Positions 11,890 to 23,750 of a stretch of 64,000 nucleotides of DNA are shown here, piece by piece; the first letter of the stretch is position 1, and each line of letters begins with the position of its first letter. Location: the NCBI GenBank assembly GCA_014526335.1, contig JACTAT010000039.1, positions 451,926-515,925 of the forward strand, written 5' to 3'. Made by a program: the position numbers and the translations under genes. The notes under the pieces were generated by a model. The model worked only from the letters and a program-made list of their open reading frames with translations, had not been told where the DNA came from and ran no database searches. Source of the stretch: Chrysaora quinquecirrha. Lineage: Eukaryota; Cnidaria; Scyphozoa; Semaeostomeae; Pelagiidae.

Positions 11890-13160
11890 TTTTTACACGA
11901 TAAAAACCCTTCAGCGTAAGAAAATAAATAGTGTCAACAAGAGTCAACGCCTTCAAGCCTCGACAACTAATAAAAAATTATCCCTGTTCCTGGCCGTTTT
12001 CTTATAAGAACTATTGTAATTTCTTAAAAAGGTCCCAGAGAAGGTCGTCCTCAGTTGGTGTTTAGCTGGAATAAGCGAAGCTAAACTTTTAAATGAGATT
12101 GTATGACAATGTTATAGTTTTGTGGTTGCATATTGGCTAATAGTATTAAGTCGAAGAAATAAATCGCGTTCTGAAGTTGATGCATACTGATTAGTGCGTA
12201 TTAAAGTCACCTGGGTAGTTAATCATATTCAAAATCTACATAATGTCTAGAAATCTTTGATAACCTAAGTTTTAATTGAAAATGGGAGTCCCAGTTATGA
12301 ATGTGGGTCGCAATACTGGTCTGAAAGCACAACGACTTTTTTATTAGCAACTGTAGACACCCATGTCAAGGTCCTTGCTCTGAAGTTTGGTAAAAGGTTG
12401 AAACGATCGACTACTAATGGCTAGTAAAAATAAGCGGTGTGCAGTATTATTGTAGAAATACACAAAACTTTAATAAGATAGAGACCAAGTGACGTGATGA
12501 GGGGTTAAGCCCGAAACGTCGTGCACAGACCTCTCTCTTGGTACTAATGGCTACTTGGAAACCCTTAAAAGCCGCTTGATTTTAAGTATCTACCAATTTA
12601 CCGTGTGAAGAACATCTTAAGGGCAATTGAAATTGCGAATTGCGGTCCAGGGATAGGAGGTTTGAAGGATGGTTTGCAACTGGAGAAAAGGCATACACGA
12701 AATTATAGAATGTTTCTATACGAGTTTTTGTATTTGATCAACTTTCATAAGAATCACAAGTTTAAGATTTGGGCCATTTTTTTCTGCTATCCCAGAAACT
12801 ACTTTGTCAAATAGAAACAAAGTCCGCCAGTTTGAGGTTCTAGTCGGTTCTTTAACCTGTGATAGGAGGTTTAATATATGCCCAAAAATAAGTAGCATCG
12901 AGGCTGAGAACGAAGATAAGTATTATAAGTGCTCTAATATGGCAAATGTGTAAGGCAGATTACAGAAGGTAATTTCTGATACAAAAGAAGTCACTACCAA
13001 AGTGGCTTAGCAATTTGAGGAAGAAGATCATAGAAAGGTTATTGATTACTTGGTTTTGCGTTATGCATTGCCTAATGAAACCATGAAACGTTAACCAGAC
13101 ATATGCTATGTTCCAAAACAATTAATGTTTTAATGAATTCAGTAAAGAATAAAGCACTCA
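11890..13160. other. Gene-free region
   Basis: No coding exon, RNA or clear repeat is recognised. The phrase GGGTTAAGCCCGAAACGTCG (about 12,503) has the look of a dispersed-repeat fragment, but no second copy is seen here. Confidence 0.35.
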
Positions 13161-13161
13161 C

Positions 13162-13418
13162 CAATCGTTCTCTTTAGAATCAATAACCAACAAAGTTTTG
13201 TGTCTTCGTTCTGGCTCCTTCTCCTTCGAATTCGTCACACCAAACTTTGATAACAATGAAAATCCGCTTGACTTTGAAGTTTGTGTAGTAGATGCTTCTT
13301 TATGGTCATCTTCATTAACAGAGAGAGCACGAGAAATGCTTCTGAATTTATCCATAACTCCAGACATAATGAAAGTCAGTTCCACGTAGTTGATTTCTAT
13401 ATCTTCAACATTTTTCAC
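13162..13418 (-). CDS. Candidate first coding exon, unknown protein
   Basis: An ATG at 13,418-13,416 opens 85 codons that end at a good splice donor (GATTG|GTGAGT) in phase 2. The peptide (starting MKNVEDIEINYVEL) is charged, with Ser/Thr/Lys-rich stretches, no signal peptide and no membrane segment. I do not recognise it. No continuation exon in phase 2 was found downstream on the minus strand (below 13,160). It could be a real first exon whose partners are too short to see, a decayed exon, or chance. Confidence 0.35.
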
Positions 13419-13419
13419 G

Positions 13420-14515
13420 CCATGGACTTTGATGTGTCATCAACAAATGATTCACTAACAAAAGTAGATAAACACAAGTTTACTTGATGTTTATACAGAA
13501 TTCACGCTTTGCAGCAGGTCTCAAAGCTATATAACTTGCTGGCAACCAGACAATTACGAAGGACTATGACGATTTTCAATACTGTGGGCCTTCTACAAGT
13601 TCAAATATACCACTCAACCATTAATATACCCTCTGTTTATTTCCAGTTTCCTTCTAAGACCTGCTAGCCTGGTTAGGCAGATTTTGCAAGCTTTGCTTTG
13701 CTTTGTCGACTATGAAAGTGCCGCCCAATGAACATGCACCTGCTAATAACACCAATGCGCATGTCAAGATCAGCTGTTCGTTAAAAGTCAGTCTTCGCTT
13801 AATCAAAACAAAGAATAGGTTGTGTTATGATAATAACAGACAGAAGTGTTTTCTATTAACAATGAAACAGCCTGTATGCATGTTTAAATGTATCTTATAT
13901 CTGACATGTTTTAAAGAGTGGAGCTCTTTCCATGGTAACTTATACTTGAGTTGAAAGTTTATACCGAGTCAAGATGAAAACACTGAATTTCACTCACAAG
14001 GAAATACTCCTATGACAACCAAACGATTCTTTTCAAGACTCAAGATTCTAAATTTTTGACGAATCCTACCTGGTACCTGGTTTCTTATTCTAGACTCGCT
14101 ATAGAAGTCGTAGATCCGCTCCAAACAACTCTAGTGTGTAAGGGGTCTGGGAGCAAATCTATGGCTTTTGTAGCGAGTCTACCTAGTTTCTACCGCTAAT
14201 ATCTATTTCCGTCGAATACCGTAAAAGTTCAACTAAGCCCCAGTGGGAATTAAGCCTTTTAATGTTTGGGGGTTTCAAACGGGGACCTTGTTCGTGGGGG
14301 GTATTAGATATGCAGGTAAAAGGCTGAATTCTTTAGAAGCGAATCGGAAATTTGCTTAGTTTTTTTTTTCTACGAAGACGTTGAGCCAATGCAAGACAAA
14401 AAGAACCCATTGATTCTGTCTTCCAGGCAAATTTCAGGCTTCAAAGAAGCAGCCTCAGACTTTCGGACTCTCACTGTGCAACTGCATCCACCTCAGCAAA
14501 CTATTAAAATCCATG
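13420..14515. other. Gene-free region
   Basis: Short frames only. No family, exon or repeat is recognised. Confidence 0.35.
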
Positions 14516-14518
14516 CAG

Positions 14519-14665
14519 CACGCTAGCGAATCTATACGCACTACTGTAGTGGATACGCACTACTGTGGTGGGTTATTATGCTTGATTTGGTGGGTTATTA
14601 TGCTTGATGTGGTGGTGTTTTTGCGTACTGTGGTGGATAAGCACCAATGTGGTGGATTGTCAGTT
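14519..14665 (+). repeat. Short copy of the GTGGTGGATACGCACTACTG element
   Basis: This begins CACGCTAGCGAATCTATACG and continues with two to three diverged units of the tandem repeat found at 51,799-52,579, including GGTTATTATGCTTGATGTGG. Only the left end of the longer element is present. Confidence 0.75.
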
Positions 14666-15149
14666 TAATATGTTAGTTTAAATTAGTGATTTGACACTAT
14701 TGTAGAAACTAACAGTAAAGAATTTTACAATACAACAATACAATACAATTGTCATCTACTGTTGCAGTTTATCAAAATTTTAATCCCACAACTGAAACAC
14801 CTTGTCACAATCTTAACCCTCTCCCGCCAGTTTGGCGCGAAAATCTGACTTGATCCAGTCCTAAGTTACCAGGTCACCCTAAGAGGCACCAAGAAATAAG
14901 AACGATAAACCGAATCACAGAAAAGAACACGGAAAATTGTTTTTGCTTCAGTAAGCAATAAAAGAGAATTGCTACAAAAGCAATTCGCTCGCTTCGGTCG
15001 GGAAAGCAAATAAGTAGCTCCGCCACTGCAGTGAAAAGAGCGGTCGAATGTCGAATTAAACTTCTGCTTCGCTCCAAAAGGACATATACTCTTAAAGTGC
15101 TAACGAATGCCCGAATGCCTTGTTTCGGTTACCAAGAGTGAGTTATTTT

Positions 15150-15504
15150 CCGGGGGGGGGGGGTAACTCCCATATGTATGGCTACGGGATGTGCCATTTT
15201 TTGAGGTACCTTTTTAGGGGTGGAAAATAAATTTTGGGGTATCAAATTTGCTAATAATACAAACTTGGGGCATCATCTTTGCTAAGATGATCAATTTTGA
15301 TAAAGTAACAATAACTGTCAAATAAATTTCAGCTGTATAACTCTAAAAATAGACTTTTGAATATTTCTATGTACTATATTCATATTTCGTTGTGAACTTT
15401 GGGGTATACTTTTTAGAGTTTTCATAAATTTTGGGGTCAACATTTTATTGCGAAAATGGCACACCCCCGTCACTGATGTATTGAAGTTACCCCCCCCCGG
15501 GGTT
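15150..15504. mobile_element. MITE with G-run termini
   Basis: The left end reads CCGGGGGGGGGGGGTAACTC...TGTGCCATTTT. The right end is its inverted counterpart, AAAATGGCACACCCCC...AGTTACCCCCCCCCGG. The interior is A+T-rich with repeated TTTTGGGGTA. There is no coding capacity. A related element is at 18,611-19,038. Confidence 0.75.
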
Positions 15505-16397
15505 ATTTTGAAGCGAATCGGATATTTTCTTCGCTTTTATGGTTTTACGAAGACGTGGAACCAAAGTAAAACAAAAAGAACCCATTGAGTCGGTCTTCCA
15601 AGCAAATTTCAAGCTTCTAATACGTAGCCTCTTTCAAGTGGCTGTCTCAGGAAACTTTGAAAATCAACGCAACACACAAAAATTTAAATCCAACAACTGA
15701 CAAATCTTGACGTAAATCTTAAAATTGGTCTCCTCTCCCGCCATTTTGGCCCAAAAATCTGACTCGATCAATTCCTAAATTGTTATATATCCTAAAGACG
15801 CTAGCCTGCACGCAAACTCAAAAGTCCTCTCAGGTGAATATTTCTTGGACTATCTTGAAGCTGAGAGGAATTTTGAGTTTGTGCGCAGGCTAAAAGACGC
15901 ACTACCCACAAAAAACCGAATCAGTTTCAAGAGAGCACCGAAAAAGCTTTGCAAAGCAACAAAAGCGAAGTAGCTTCACTGCTGCAATGAAAAGAAAGGT
16001 ACAAGTTGAATCAAACTTTTACTTCGCTCAGAAAGAACGTACCCATAGTTTATTCAATAAACACTAGGAAAACAAACGTTTAAACAACTTTTTCAACTGG
16101 TACAGTTCATTTGAAGAACAATTGAATGTTAGACTGAATACTTACTGAGTCTTATCCTGAAAGTTTATCTAACAGCAGATGTCTTTAAGATATATTTGTT
16201 TAAATTGTCCTGAGTCACAAGAAATACCTGCTGTATAGACAATTCTCTGACAGAAAGCAAAGTTTTTTATCTTAATGTAATTTGTTTCGAGTGCTGCAGA
16301 CGTCTTCGTAAAGCCTTTGCCAAACGTCACCGACAATATACCCAACATTTACACCCAACATTTCGATCAACTTCTCTTTTCAAGTTGAATGCTTTGA
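15505..16397. other. Gene-free region
   Basis: No gene is seen. A short inverted pair with CAAACTCAAAA and TTTTGAGTTTG arms near 15,815-15,890 suggests another small decayed inverted-repeat element. Confidence 0.35.
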
Positions 16398-16480
16398 GAC
16401 AAGGTTGTGACGCTACCCTGGCCGAGGAATGAACTCCGACCTCAATGAGCTCCTAAAACCATTGAGTTAGTAAAAGAAAA
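16398..16480 (-). mobile_element. SINE-like fragment
   Basis: GTTGTGACGCTACCCTGGCC followed by GAACTCC...GAGCTCCT matches, on the minus strand, the tRNA-derived SINE seen better preserved at 45,796-45,912 and 51,080-51,192. This copy is truncated and diverged. Confidence 0.6.
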
Positions 16481-16773
16481 GACTAAAGTTGTCGAGACTA
16501 TGATAGTTTAAAATAGCGCTGATTGTGCGTTGTAAAAAAACGGGTAGGTTTGCAAGGCAAAACAACAAAACATCGTAAAATGAGATCACGACAGGACCAA
16601 ACAGATGTTTTCAGCTTATCTCAAATAAGGCAACCGCAGATTCATCCGATCCTCTTATACCAGTAAATGATGGGCAACGTTGCATTATTGGAGAAAGCAG
16701 TTCTTCGGCTTTGTAAGGTTATGCAGCTAAGCAAATTCTGAAGCTGTTGCTAACAGTCTTAAAAACAGAAATT

Positions 16774-17565
16774 AATATGAAAGGCAGAAACAAGAAGAAG
16801 AGCAAAAAGAAGAAATGGCAGAAGACGAGATGATTGTGGAGAATCAAGAAGAAAAGCAACAACAAGAATGGTGGAAGATATAGAGAGAAGAAGAGTAAGC
16901 AGAAAAAGAAAGAAAAGAGAAGAAAGAAGAGCAAAAAAGGAGGAGGAGGAGTAAAGAAGAAGAAGAAGAAGAAGAAGAAGAAAAAGAAGAAGAAGAAGAA
17001 GAGGTGTGAGAAAGTAGAAGATGAAGAAGATGAAGAAGAAAAGGAGAAGAAGAGGTGTGAAAAAGTAGAAGATGAAGAAGAAAAGGAGAAGAAGAAAAGG
17101 TGTAGAAGAAGTTGAAGAAGAAGTAGAAGAAGAAGAAGGAGAACAAAAAGAAGAAGAGAAAAGATTGAAGTAGAAAGATGGGGAGAAGAAACAGAAGATC
17201 AAGAAGAAGAAGAAAAAAGAGAAGAAGCAGAAGACGGAGAAGCAGAAGCAGAAGAAGAAGAGGAAGAACAAGTGGAAGAAGAATAGGAACAGAATAAAAA
17301 TAACCATAAGAGAAAGAAAAAAGGGAAAGGAAGAAAGAAGAAGGAGAAAAAGAAAAAAAGAAGACGAGGAAGACGAAAACGAATTAGAACAAGAAACAGA
17401 AGAACAACTATGAGAATAAGAAAGAAATGAGCGGAAGAGGAAGAGAGATTAAGAAAAGAAAGCGAAGAGGAATAAGAAAAAAAGAAGAAGGAAATGAAAA
17501 AGAAGAAGAAAAGATAACTAGAAGAAATGGAAGATAGAGAGAAAAGAAGAGCGGAAAGGTGTTCC
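16774..17565 (+). repeat. Polypurine (GAA/AAG) tract of about 790 bp
   Basis: The plus strand is almost pure A+G with GAA/AAG triplets; GTGTGAGAAAGTAGAAGATG-like interruptions recur around 17,000-17,105. The complement gives long Phe/Ser/Leu frames with no meaning. Mirror-symmetric purine stretches of this kind can form triplex (H-DNA). Confidence 0.92.
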
Positions 17566-17639
17566 TTACCTTGCAGATTGGAGAACCGATGCCTCATCAA
17601 CAGATACCAAAATCCAATTTCTACTTCCAAGACAAATCT

Positions 17640-18540
17640 ACTGAACAGCTAAGAGATAAATAAAATAAGTAGAAGAATCTTTTAATGAAATGAAGCAGAT
17701 TCTGCAATTTTAAAAGGTGAATATTTTTTATTTCCTTAGTAAAACAAGATGAGATTTTCCATGGAAAATTAGAAAAGTTTAATTCTGTGTAAGTTAATTA
17801 ACTCTTCAAGAAACTTCTACCATGTCCAAAGTGCGAAAGCCTAGGAACCCTACTACATTTATTTAATGGACCAAGGTTTTGCTTAAAAATGAAAGTTCTT
17901 CGGTAAAAATTACTTGTTTTGGAGTTTGAGATAAACAAGACTACGCAAAATTTGCTCAATTACGTTTCACTGAGGTAAAATCAACTGTGTGGGGGCTGAA
18001 TGGCGTGCGTCAAACACTGACGAAAATCTTCCCACGATTTTACCTAACGCTTTGCTTATTTTTGATATTCTTATTTATATCAGAGGAGAGATAGCTGAAA
18101 TATAACCTATCTCACATCTAAATATTGTTCATTCATTGCAAAAGAGACAAAGCTTACAGAATCGAAATTACATTCAGATAGCCCACACCATGATAAGGCT
18201 TGCCCTTGATTGATAACAGAACAAGGATATCAAAACCACGGTTCTCTATAACGCTGAGGTTGTCTTAGTTTTAAGCGATAAGTACAACGCTTGCATGATT
18301 TGGTTTCGAAATATTTTAACGCAATCAAGATAGTGGGAAGCATATTTCGAATTAACAAGGAATGATTTGTTCCGGACAAAGAAGTTTTTTTATTGATTTA
18401 TTCAGTGGTTTAAAAATGTTACAAATTAATAAATGGTCTTTGTAAAAAAGAAAAGTTATGAACACGACATGGAACATTGGAGAATGTTGTGTTTTGCAAC
18501 AAAAAGCTGACAAAGGTTGAAACATGCTGAGGACCTGGCC
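17640..18540. other. Gene-free region
   Basis: No gene or clear repeat is recognised. Confidence 0.35.
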
Positions 18541-19770
18541 AAACAATCAAGCAATGATGGTCAAACATTTAAGATTTACTTCACAAGCAATGTTTGACCG
18601 TTGGTTTAGCACCCGGGGAGGGTACTTAATTGTTGAAAAGACTATACCACGTGGCGCCCAGTTTTTCCAAACCCAACCATGTCTACCGATAAATTTTGTT
18701 AGTCGTGGTACCCATTTATAGAAAAACAACGACATTTTATACCCATTTGTACCAATATCTCAAATATTTGAAACACCTAAGGAAGTTCTAAATGCGGCGA
18801 AAAGGCATTTTCGCTGAAAAAGAAACGCATTTACCCGATTTGCACAAAAAATGACTCTACATACAAAAAATTTACCAGGCTGTTTAAAGCAATGCATGTC
18901 TAAAAGTTTTTACTACCCATGTGTAGAGACTCTTTTACGAAAAACCAACCCATATGTTGGGAAATTGTCGCTGAAAAAGTTAACCATTTGGGCGGAACGT
19001 CTAGTGTACTGAACAATGGAATTACACCCCCCCCGGGTTTAGCAAAGCTGTAAAACATTGCTTGATTGGCAATGTTTTTATGAAACTTCAATACATTTTC
19101 TGCTTGCCTTAGGAAAAAAATTATTTGATGAGCATTGATTTGCGACTTTGCCAAACGGGTTAACAATTGGCTTGACGAGAAAATTACAAATGTTTGAGAA
19201 ACAATGTTTGACCGTTTGTTTAGCAAAGCTGCAAAACATTGCTTGATTGGCAATGTTTTTATGAAACTTCAATACATTTTCTGCTTGCCTTAAGAAAATG
19301 TATTTGATGAGCATTGATTTGCGACGTTTCCAAACGGTAAACAATTAGCTTGACGAGAAAAATGTTTGACAAACAATGTTTGATCTTTTTGGCAAGGGCC
19401 TTAAGGTCGTCTTGTTTAACACTTGTAAGCCATGGCCAAACGATCAAACATTCTTTGTCAAACATTTGAAATTTGCTTCTCAAGCAAAATGTTTGACCAT
19501 TTGGCCATATCGAAAAACAATGCTTGTCAAACATGTTTTGCTTTCGGCAAGCATATTGTGCAACAAATGCAGTTTATTTTCGCTTGTCAAGAAATCTTTC
19601 GTGACGTGGCAAAACGATCAAACATTGCTTGTTAAGCAAATCTCAAATGTTTGATCAATAATGCTGAATAGTTTGGCCAGGGCGTAAGAGTTACGTCAGA
19701 AAAATTGAAACATATCTAAATTAAGGCGTTGGCAAAACGATCAAACATTGTTGGTCAAACATTTGCGACA
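18540..19770. repeat. Cluster of AAACATTGCTTG / CAATGTTTGACC repeats
   Basis: CAAACGATCAAACATTGCTTGTC and its complement recur many times. A direct duplication of about 175 bp is visible (from about 19,035 and from about 19,210, both holding GCAATGTTTTTATGAAACTT, ACATTTTCTGCTTGCCTTA and TTTGATGAGCATTGATTTGC). Related copies lie at 43,640-43,740. Alternating orientations suggest nested palindromic MITEs. Confidence 0.75.
18611..19038. mobile_element. MITE with CCCGGGG termini
   Basis: The left end CACCCGGGGAGGGTACTTAA is the inverted counterpart of the right end ATTACACCCCCCCCGGGTTT. The interior has TATACCCATTT and ACCCATTTATAG repeats. The element interrupts an AAACATTGCTTG repeat: the sequence just left of it (AAGCAATGTTTGACCGTTGGTTTAGC) continues right of it as GTTTAGCAAAGC. 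A short duplicated GTTTAGC therefore flanks it. Confidence 0.7.
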
Positions 19771-20680
19771 GTAAGTGGGAAAATGTGGAAACACGTTGCC
19801 GAAAGGCTTTTATAGTGCAAAATAGATTATGAATAGTATAACCAGAAGCTTAAACATTATGATTAGAAACAAACGAAAGATGACAATTGTTTGTTTATTG
19901 ACTGAATATTCGACTGTACTTTCCAACACTCATCATCAGTCAAAATGGATGTTATAGTTTTTAATGACAAAATAATATTTCTACATGAATGCTACAGCCT
20001 GGTTGTTTAACTTCTTAGCTGCTTACAGTTAATTCAATTGAGCCATAAACTTGCTTAATGTTAACGTCAGTCCAGCCCAAGTTGCTTATTGAGCAGTTGC
20101 TTATTAAAAAAGTGGAGAAATTTCTGCTGTTTACTAAAAATTTGCAAAAGGATATTAAATGCGTAAAAATTGATGGGTGGCGAAACTAACAAGATTATTG
20201 TCCCTTTAGCGAAAATTCCACAAGTCTGACAAACAATGACTCCCAGTTTCGTCATAGAGCCTTTACATTACGTACAGGCTTAAGGCGCGTAAGTCAGTTT
20301 TCCGTTCCGAATTAGCCTAAAGCTTTATTCTATTAAGCATTTTTAATATAAGGAATGAAACTAAGAGGAGATTTAGGTGGTTAATCTGCTGGGAGAGACA
20401 CTTGAATCTCAGAAAATTCTGAAATATTCCAAAAAGTTAGATTCGCGAATTCCATCACAGTCGGCTCGCTGGCTGGGGAAAATTAATAGAAAAAACAAGG
20501 AGCGAGGTCCATAAAAGGAAAGAAATCCATAAAAGCAGGAGGAACAATGAAGAGGAGCCACCCCAACTGTCGGCTGATTGATGTGGGATTTATGGAGTAA
20601 GGTCTTTTGTAGCCAGTACTGATAAGTATCGGCCACATATATGTTTTTTATATTAAAGACAGAATATACTCTTTATGTTA
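19771..20680. other. Intergenic sequence upstream of the TIMP gene
   Basis: No gene is seen. The sequence leads into the promoter motifs at 20,689-20,744. Confidence 0.4.
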
Positions 20681-20688
20681 CGGTCAGT

Positions 20689-20744
20689 TGACGTCAAATT
20701 AGTGTGAGTCAGTGGACGTTTTTGCTGCTGAAACGACTTATAAA
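20689..20744 (+). promoter_or_regulatory. TIMP promoter: CRE, AP-1 and TATA motifs
   Basis: A perfect palindromic CRE/ATF site TGACGTCA (20,689-20,696), a perfect AP-1 site TGAGTCA (20,705-20,711) and a TATAAA box (20,739-20,744) lie in order about 175-230 bp before the TIMP start codon. AP-1 control of TIMP genes is established in vertebrates. Occupancy here is inference from sequence and position. Confidence 0.65.
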
Positions 20745-20917
20745 GATTGATTTGTCAGAGTCTTTTATCGAAGGAAAAGTCTAGTATACGCGTTGCAAAG
20801 GTTATCGTACGCAGACACAGAACTCTTTGCGGATCGTTTGCAAGATCTTCAGCTCAGAATAAACTCAACCAACGTTATTCAAGACTGCGAAATTCGTCCA
20901 AGCTAATTAATTTCGCG

Positions 20918-22894
20918 ATGTTTTACTATAGCTGTCTCTTTGTTTTACTCGCTCTTCTCCACGGGCAGGCCGAGAGCTGTAGCTGCTACCCTCGACACCC
21001 ACAAGAAATTTTCTGCTCAGCAAGCACGGATTTCGGTAAGTAAGCACTGCCCTACTTTAAATGCTTGGCTTAAGATTGACTTTAATTCGCTGTGCAGCTA
21101 AGCGTCGAGCTTTCTTTAGAATAATCGGTTAATTTCCACCGAAGCTCTCTGTTCTTAAGATTTTGCCTAATTTATGAGCCTCAATATTCTTGAAAACCGT
21201 ATTCTTAGAAAAAAGAATGTAGATTTCTTAAGTTTGTAGCAAGGAAAAAGTTTCGGCAGCCAGAGAATAATCTTAAAATATAACATGATCTTTAAGTGGT
21301 TTAACACGAAACATTTCGTTACTGCGTCTGTCATATTCTAAGCCTCTGTCATAGTCATATTCTAAGCCAAAACTGCATAAAGTTAACTTGTGTTCTCAAC
21401 GAAGTTTTAAGCCAGGTTTATGCCGATTTTGCGCACAGCCAGAACTAGCTGCCGACTACTAATCGGCAATTTTTGAAACCTATATACGTTGTGACTAGTT
21501 GTTGACATGTCGACATAAGTTAGCTATAGTTGACGTTCGTTTTATCCTATCATAGATCGCTAAAGCTAAGCCTGGCATTAGATTACATGAGATCATTCGA
21601 TTATTGTATCACTACCGTAGCTATGAGAATTCATTACTTTTGGCTTAAAGCATAATTCACAAAATCATCTAACAAGAGAAGGAAATTAAACCGCGATATC
21701 CTAAAACCTTTAAGCCAGAAGGCCTGGCTAATAAGGAAATGTTAAATATTCACAACTGTAACAGATTTGATTCTATTCTAGGGAAACTAACGTAATCATC
21801 GATAATAAGCTTAGACACGGTCTGTAGAATCGATTTCCTTTGCCTTTTTGGCTTATTTGTTTGGGCTATTTAATTTCATACTTAAAAGCTTTTATCTTCT
21901 GACTCTCCTCAGAGTATGAACGTCAGAAACAGACCGAAACAATGAACTAAGGCGCAATTTATACCCAGATGCTCGAAATGCACCAATCAGAAAGAAAAGC
22001 TGTTTCTGACGTCCGTACACTGTGTGACGAAAATTGCACCAAGGACCTTGCGTGGTCCTTTGGTTAAGATGTTGTGGTCTAATACAGCTAGATCGTGGTG
22101 TAAAGAGCTCAGCGTGGTCGAGGTTCGAGCCCCAGCCATGGTACCGTCATAGTCATGGTAGAGGTTTCATTAGTTCATCTGCTCGAGACCCTATAGCGAC
22201 TGGCCCTAAAAACAAAAAAAAACACCTATCTTTAGCTTTACTTGCTTGGTTTTCTGACGTAGACTTGATTGCGTCTTCAACTTGAATTTCAGTTATAAAA
22301 GCTGTTGTTGTTTCTGGGAAACACATTTACAAGCAAAACCTCAGTTTAACAGAGCAACGTTTCTCCAGCTTGGCCTACTACAACACCTATATCACAAAGA
22401 TATTCAAGGGAAATGAGGCTTTGAAAAATATCTTCACGCCTAAAAACAACACAGAAGACTTCAACCCACGACGCCAGAAGGCCATTCTGTACACTGCTGC
22501 TACATCAGGTACTTGTGGCGTTTTTCTAAAGCCGGGTACAAAATATCTTCTCAGCGGCACGATTTCAAACTCCACAATCACGGTTGGCACGTGCGATTTG
22601 GTGATACCATTTGAGCATCTCTCGAGGCAGCAAAGGGCTGGCATTAGAGGAGCATATGACTGCAGATGCAAGCTAGAAGGGTGTCCTATTGGAAAGGTCT
22701 GTGAGATGAACAATACTACATGTGAGTGGGATGTCAAGCATGCAGTGGGGCTGCCAGAAATACAGTGCGATATGAAACACAGAGCTTGTAAAAAGGTGGG
22801 AGAGAGATGTTTGTGGCTTGAGGACCAGAAATACGAGACTTGCGTTGTCAAACATATTCTTAAATCTTCACTTAAACTCAAACTTGTAAACTAA
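20918..22894 (+). CDS. TIMP (tissue inhibitor of metalloproteinases), two exons
   Basis: The coding exons are 20,918-21,035 and 22,293-22,894. Exon 1 starts at ATG 20,918 with a hydrophobic signal peptide (MFYYSCLFVLLALLHGQAES) followed directly by the mature N-terminus CSC, then HPQ and FC, the family's metal-chelating wedge. It ends G|GTAAGT in phase 1. Exon 2 begins after TTGAATTTCAG and restores the V-I-K-A strand, followed by the YYNTYITKIFKG, CGVFLKPGTKYLLSG and GTCDLVIPFEHL segments. The C-terminal cysteine-rich domain is present, and the stop is at 22,892. The length (about 237 aa before signal cleavage) fits a two-domain TIMP. It is a paralog of the partial gene at 1630-2225, with the intron in the same phase. 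An AATAAA lies about 250 bp after the stop. The product is secreted and expected to inhibit matrix metalloproteinases. Confidence 0.93.
21890..22020 (+). repeat. Dispersed repeat (CTCCTCAGAGTATGAACGTC family)
   Basis: AAAAGCTTTTATCTTCTGAC, ACTCCTCAGA, ACGTCAGAAACAGACCGAAA and ACTAAGGCGCAATTTATACC also occur in this order at 29,765-29,890, and inverted at 47,935-48,025. No coding capacity. Located in the TIMP intron. Confidence 0.75.
22030..22215 (+). mobile_element. tRNA-derived SINE copy
   Basis: It carries a good RNA polymerase III B box (GGTTCGAGCCC) preceded by a tRNA-like GTGGTCTAATACAGCTAGATC half. It ends in the family tail CTCATTAGTTCATC-like sequence and an A-rich stretch (AAACAAAAAAAA). 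It lies 75 bp before the acceptor of TIMP exon 2. Other copies are listed at 45.8, 51.1, 53.2 and 54.3 kb. Confidence 0.75.
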
Positions 22895-23745
22895 GAAATC
22901 AAAAGACAGTTGCTACCAATACGGGAAAAAAGGAGGCTTTGAGTAACCTATCCTAAAGCTAACTTACCCAACATTTACCTAATACCAACTCAGAAACTTT
23001 ACCCAACACTAACCTTTACCCCGACACCCAACACTGTACATTAATCCCAAAACAAACACCATCAACCCTAACATAAAGTTCTGTATCTCGTAAGAGCGAG
23101 AAACGGGTGGGACAGGTCCCGTATCTATAGCCACTTTGAAAATAAAAGCCTGTACGAATTATTCAAAAACAGTTTTAAAACAACCTATGTGTTACAGAAA
23201 GCTTGAAAATGTACGCATAGTTACGGGGTGCAAATTTCTTGTCGCTAGTCGCTGTACTTGAAGTGGATACACTTTAATTACAAAAATGATGTCACCCTGA
23301 GCCTCAGAATGGGTACTTTCGTACACTAGGGTTCTCAGCTTATGACTATTGTTATTAAGCTTGTTCCTCGGGTAACTGTTTTTGAAATTGACTACATGCT
23401 TCAGAGTTAATGCCAAGAAAGTGAACTCACCGTAAGCGACAAAGTCGTTAAGGGTGATGGCTTTGGCGACGACGAGGGCGCTGATTACGAATATAAAGAC
23501 TGATACGAATTTGTGGCTTTAAGAAAGAGCTTAGGCCACTCGTCATCTTACCTAGCAGCTTCCACGTTTATTATTGATCTTAGATAAGATTTCTTACGTT
23601 TGCTTTCATAAAGCTTTTACTAAAACTTGAATATATCTACTTTTTGTATATTAGAAGCTTAGTAATCGTATTTTAATAGGGAAAATTCAGTAAGTATTGT
23701 TTTTATTCATTTTACTATTTTTAAGTTTTGGTGATCTATTGTTAA
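22895..23745. other. TIMP 3' UTR and intergenic sequence
   Basis: ACCCAACACTAACC-type repeats follow the stop (22,970-23,070), and AATAAAAG near 23,142 may be the polyadenylation signal. No further gene is seen. Confidence 0.5.
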
Positions 23746-23750
23746 TTATA

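Noticed and set aside
11533..11956. Ser/Phe/Pro-rich minus-strand frames
   Set aside because: Products of the GAGGAACG minisatellite.
16719..17630. Long minus-strand frames rich in Phe, Ser and Leu
   Set aside because: They are the translation of a polypurine tract; the composition alone keeps the frames open.
22060..22150. A functional tRNA gene
   Set aside because: Only the B box and part of the A-box side are tRNA-like, no full cloverleaf is seen, and the sequence recurs as a dispersed SINE.
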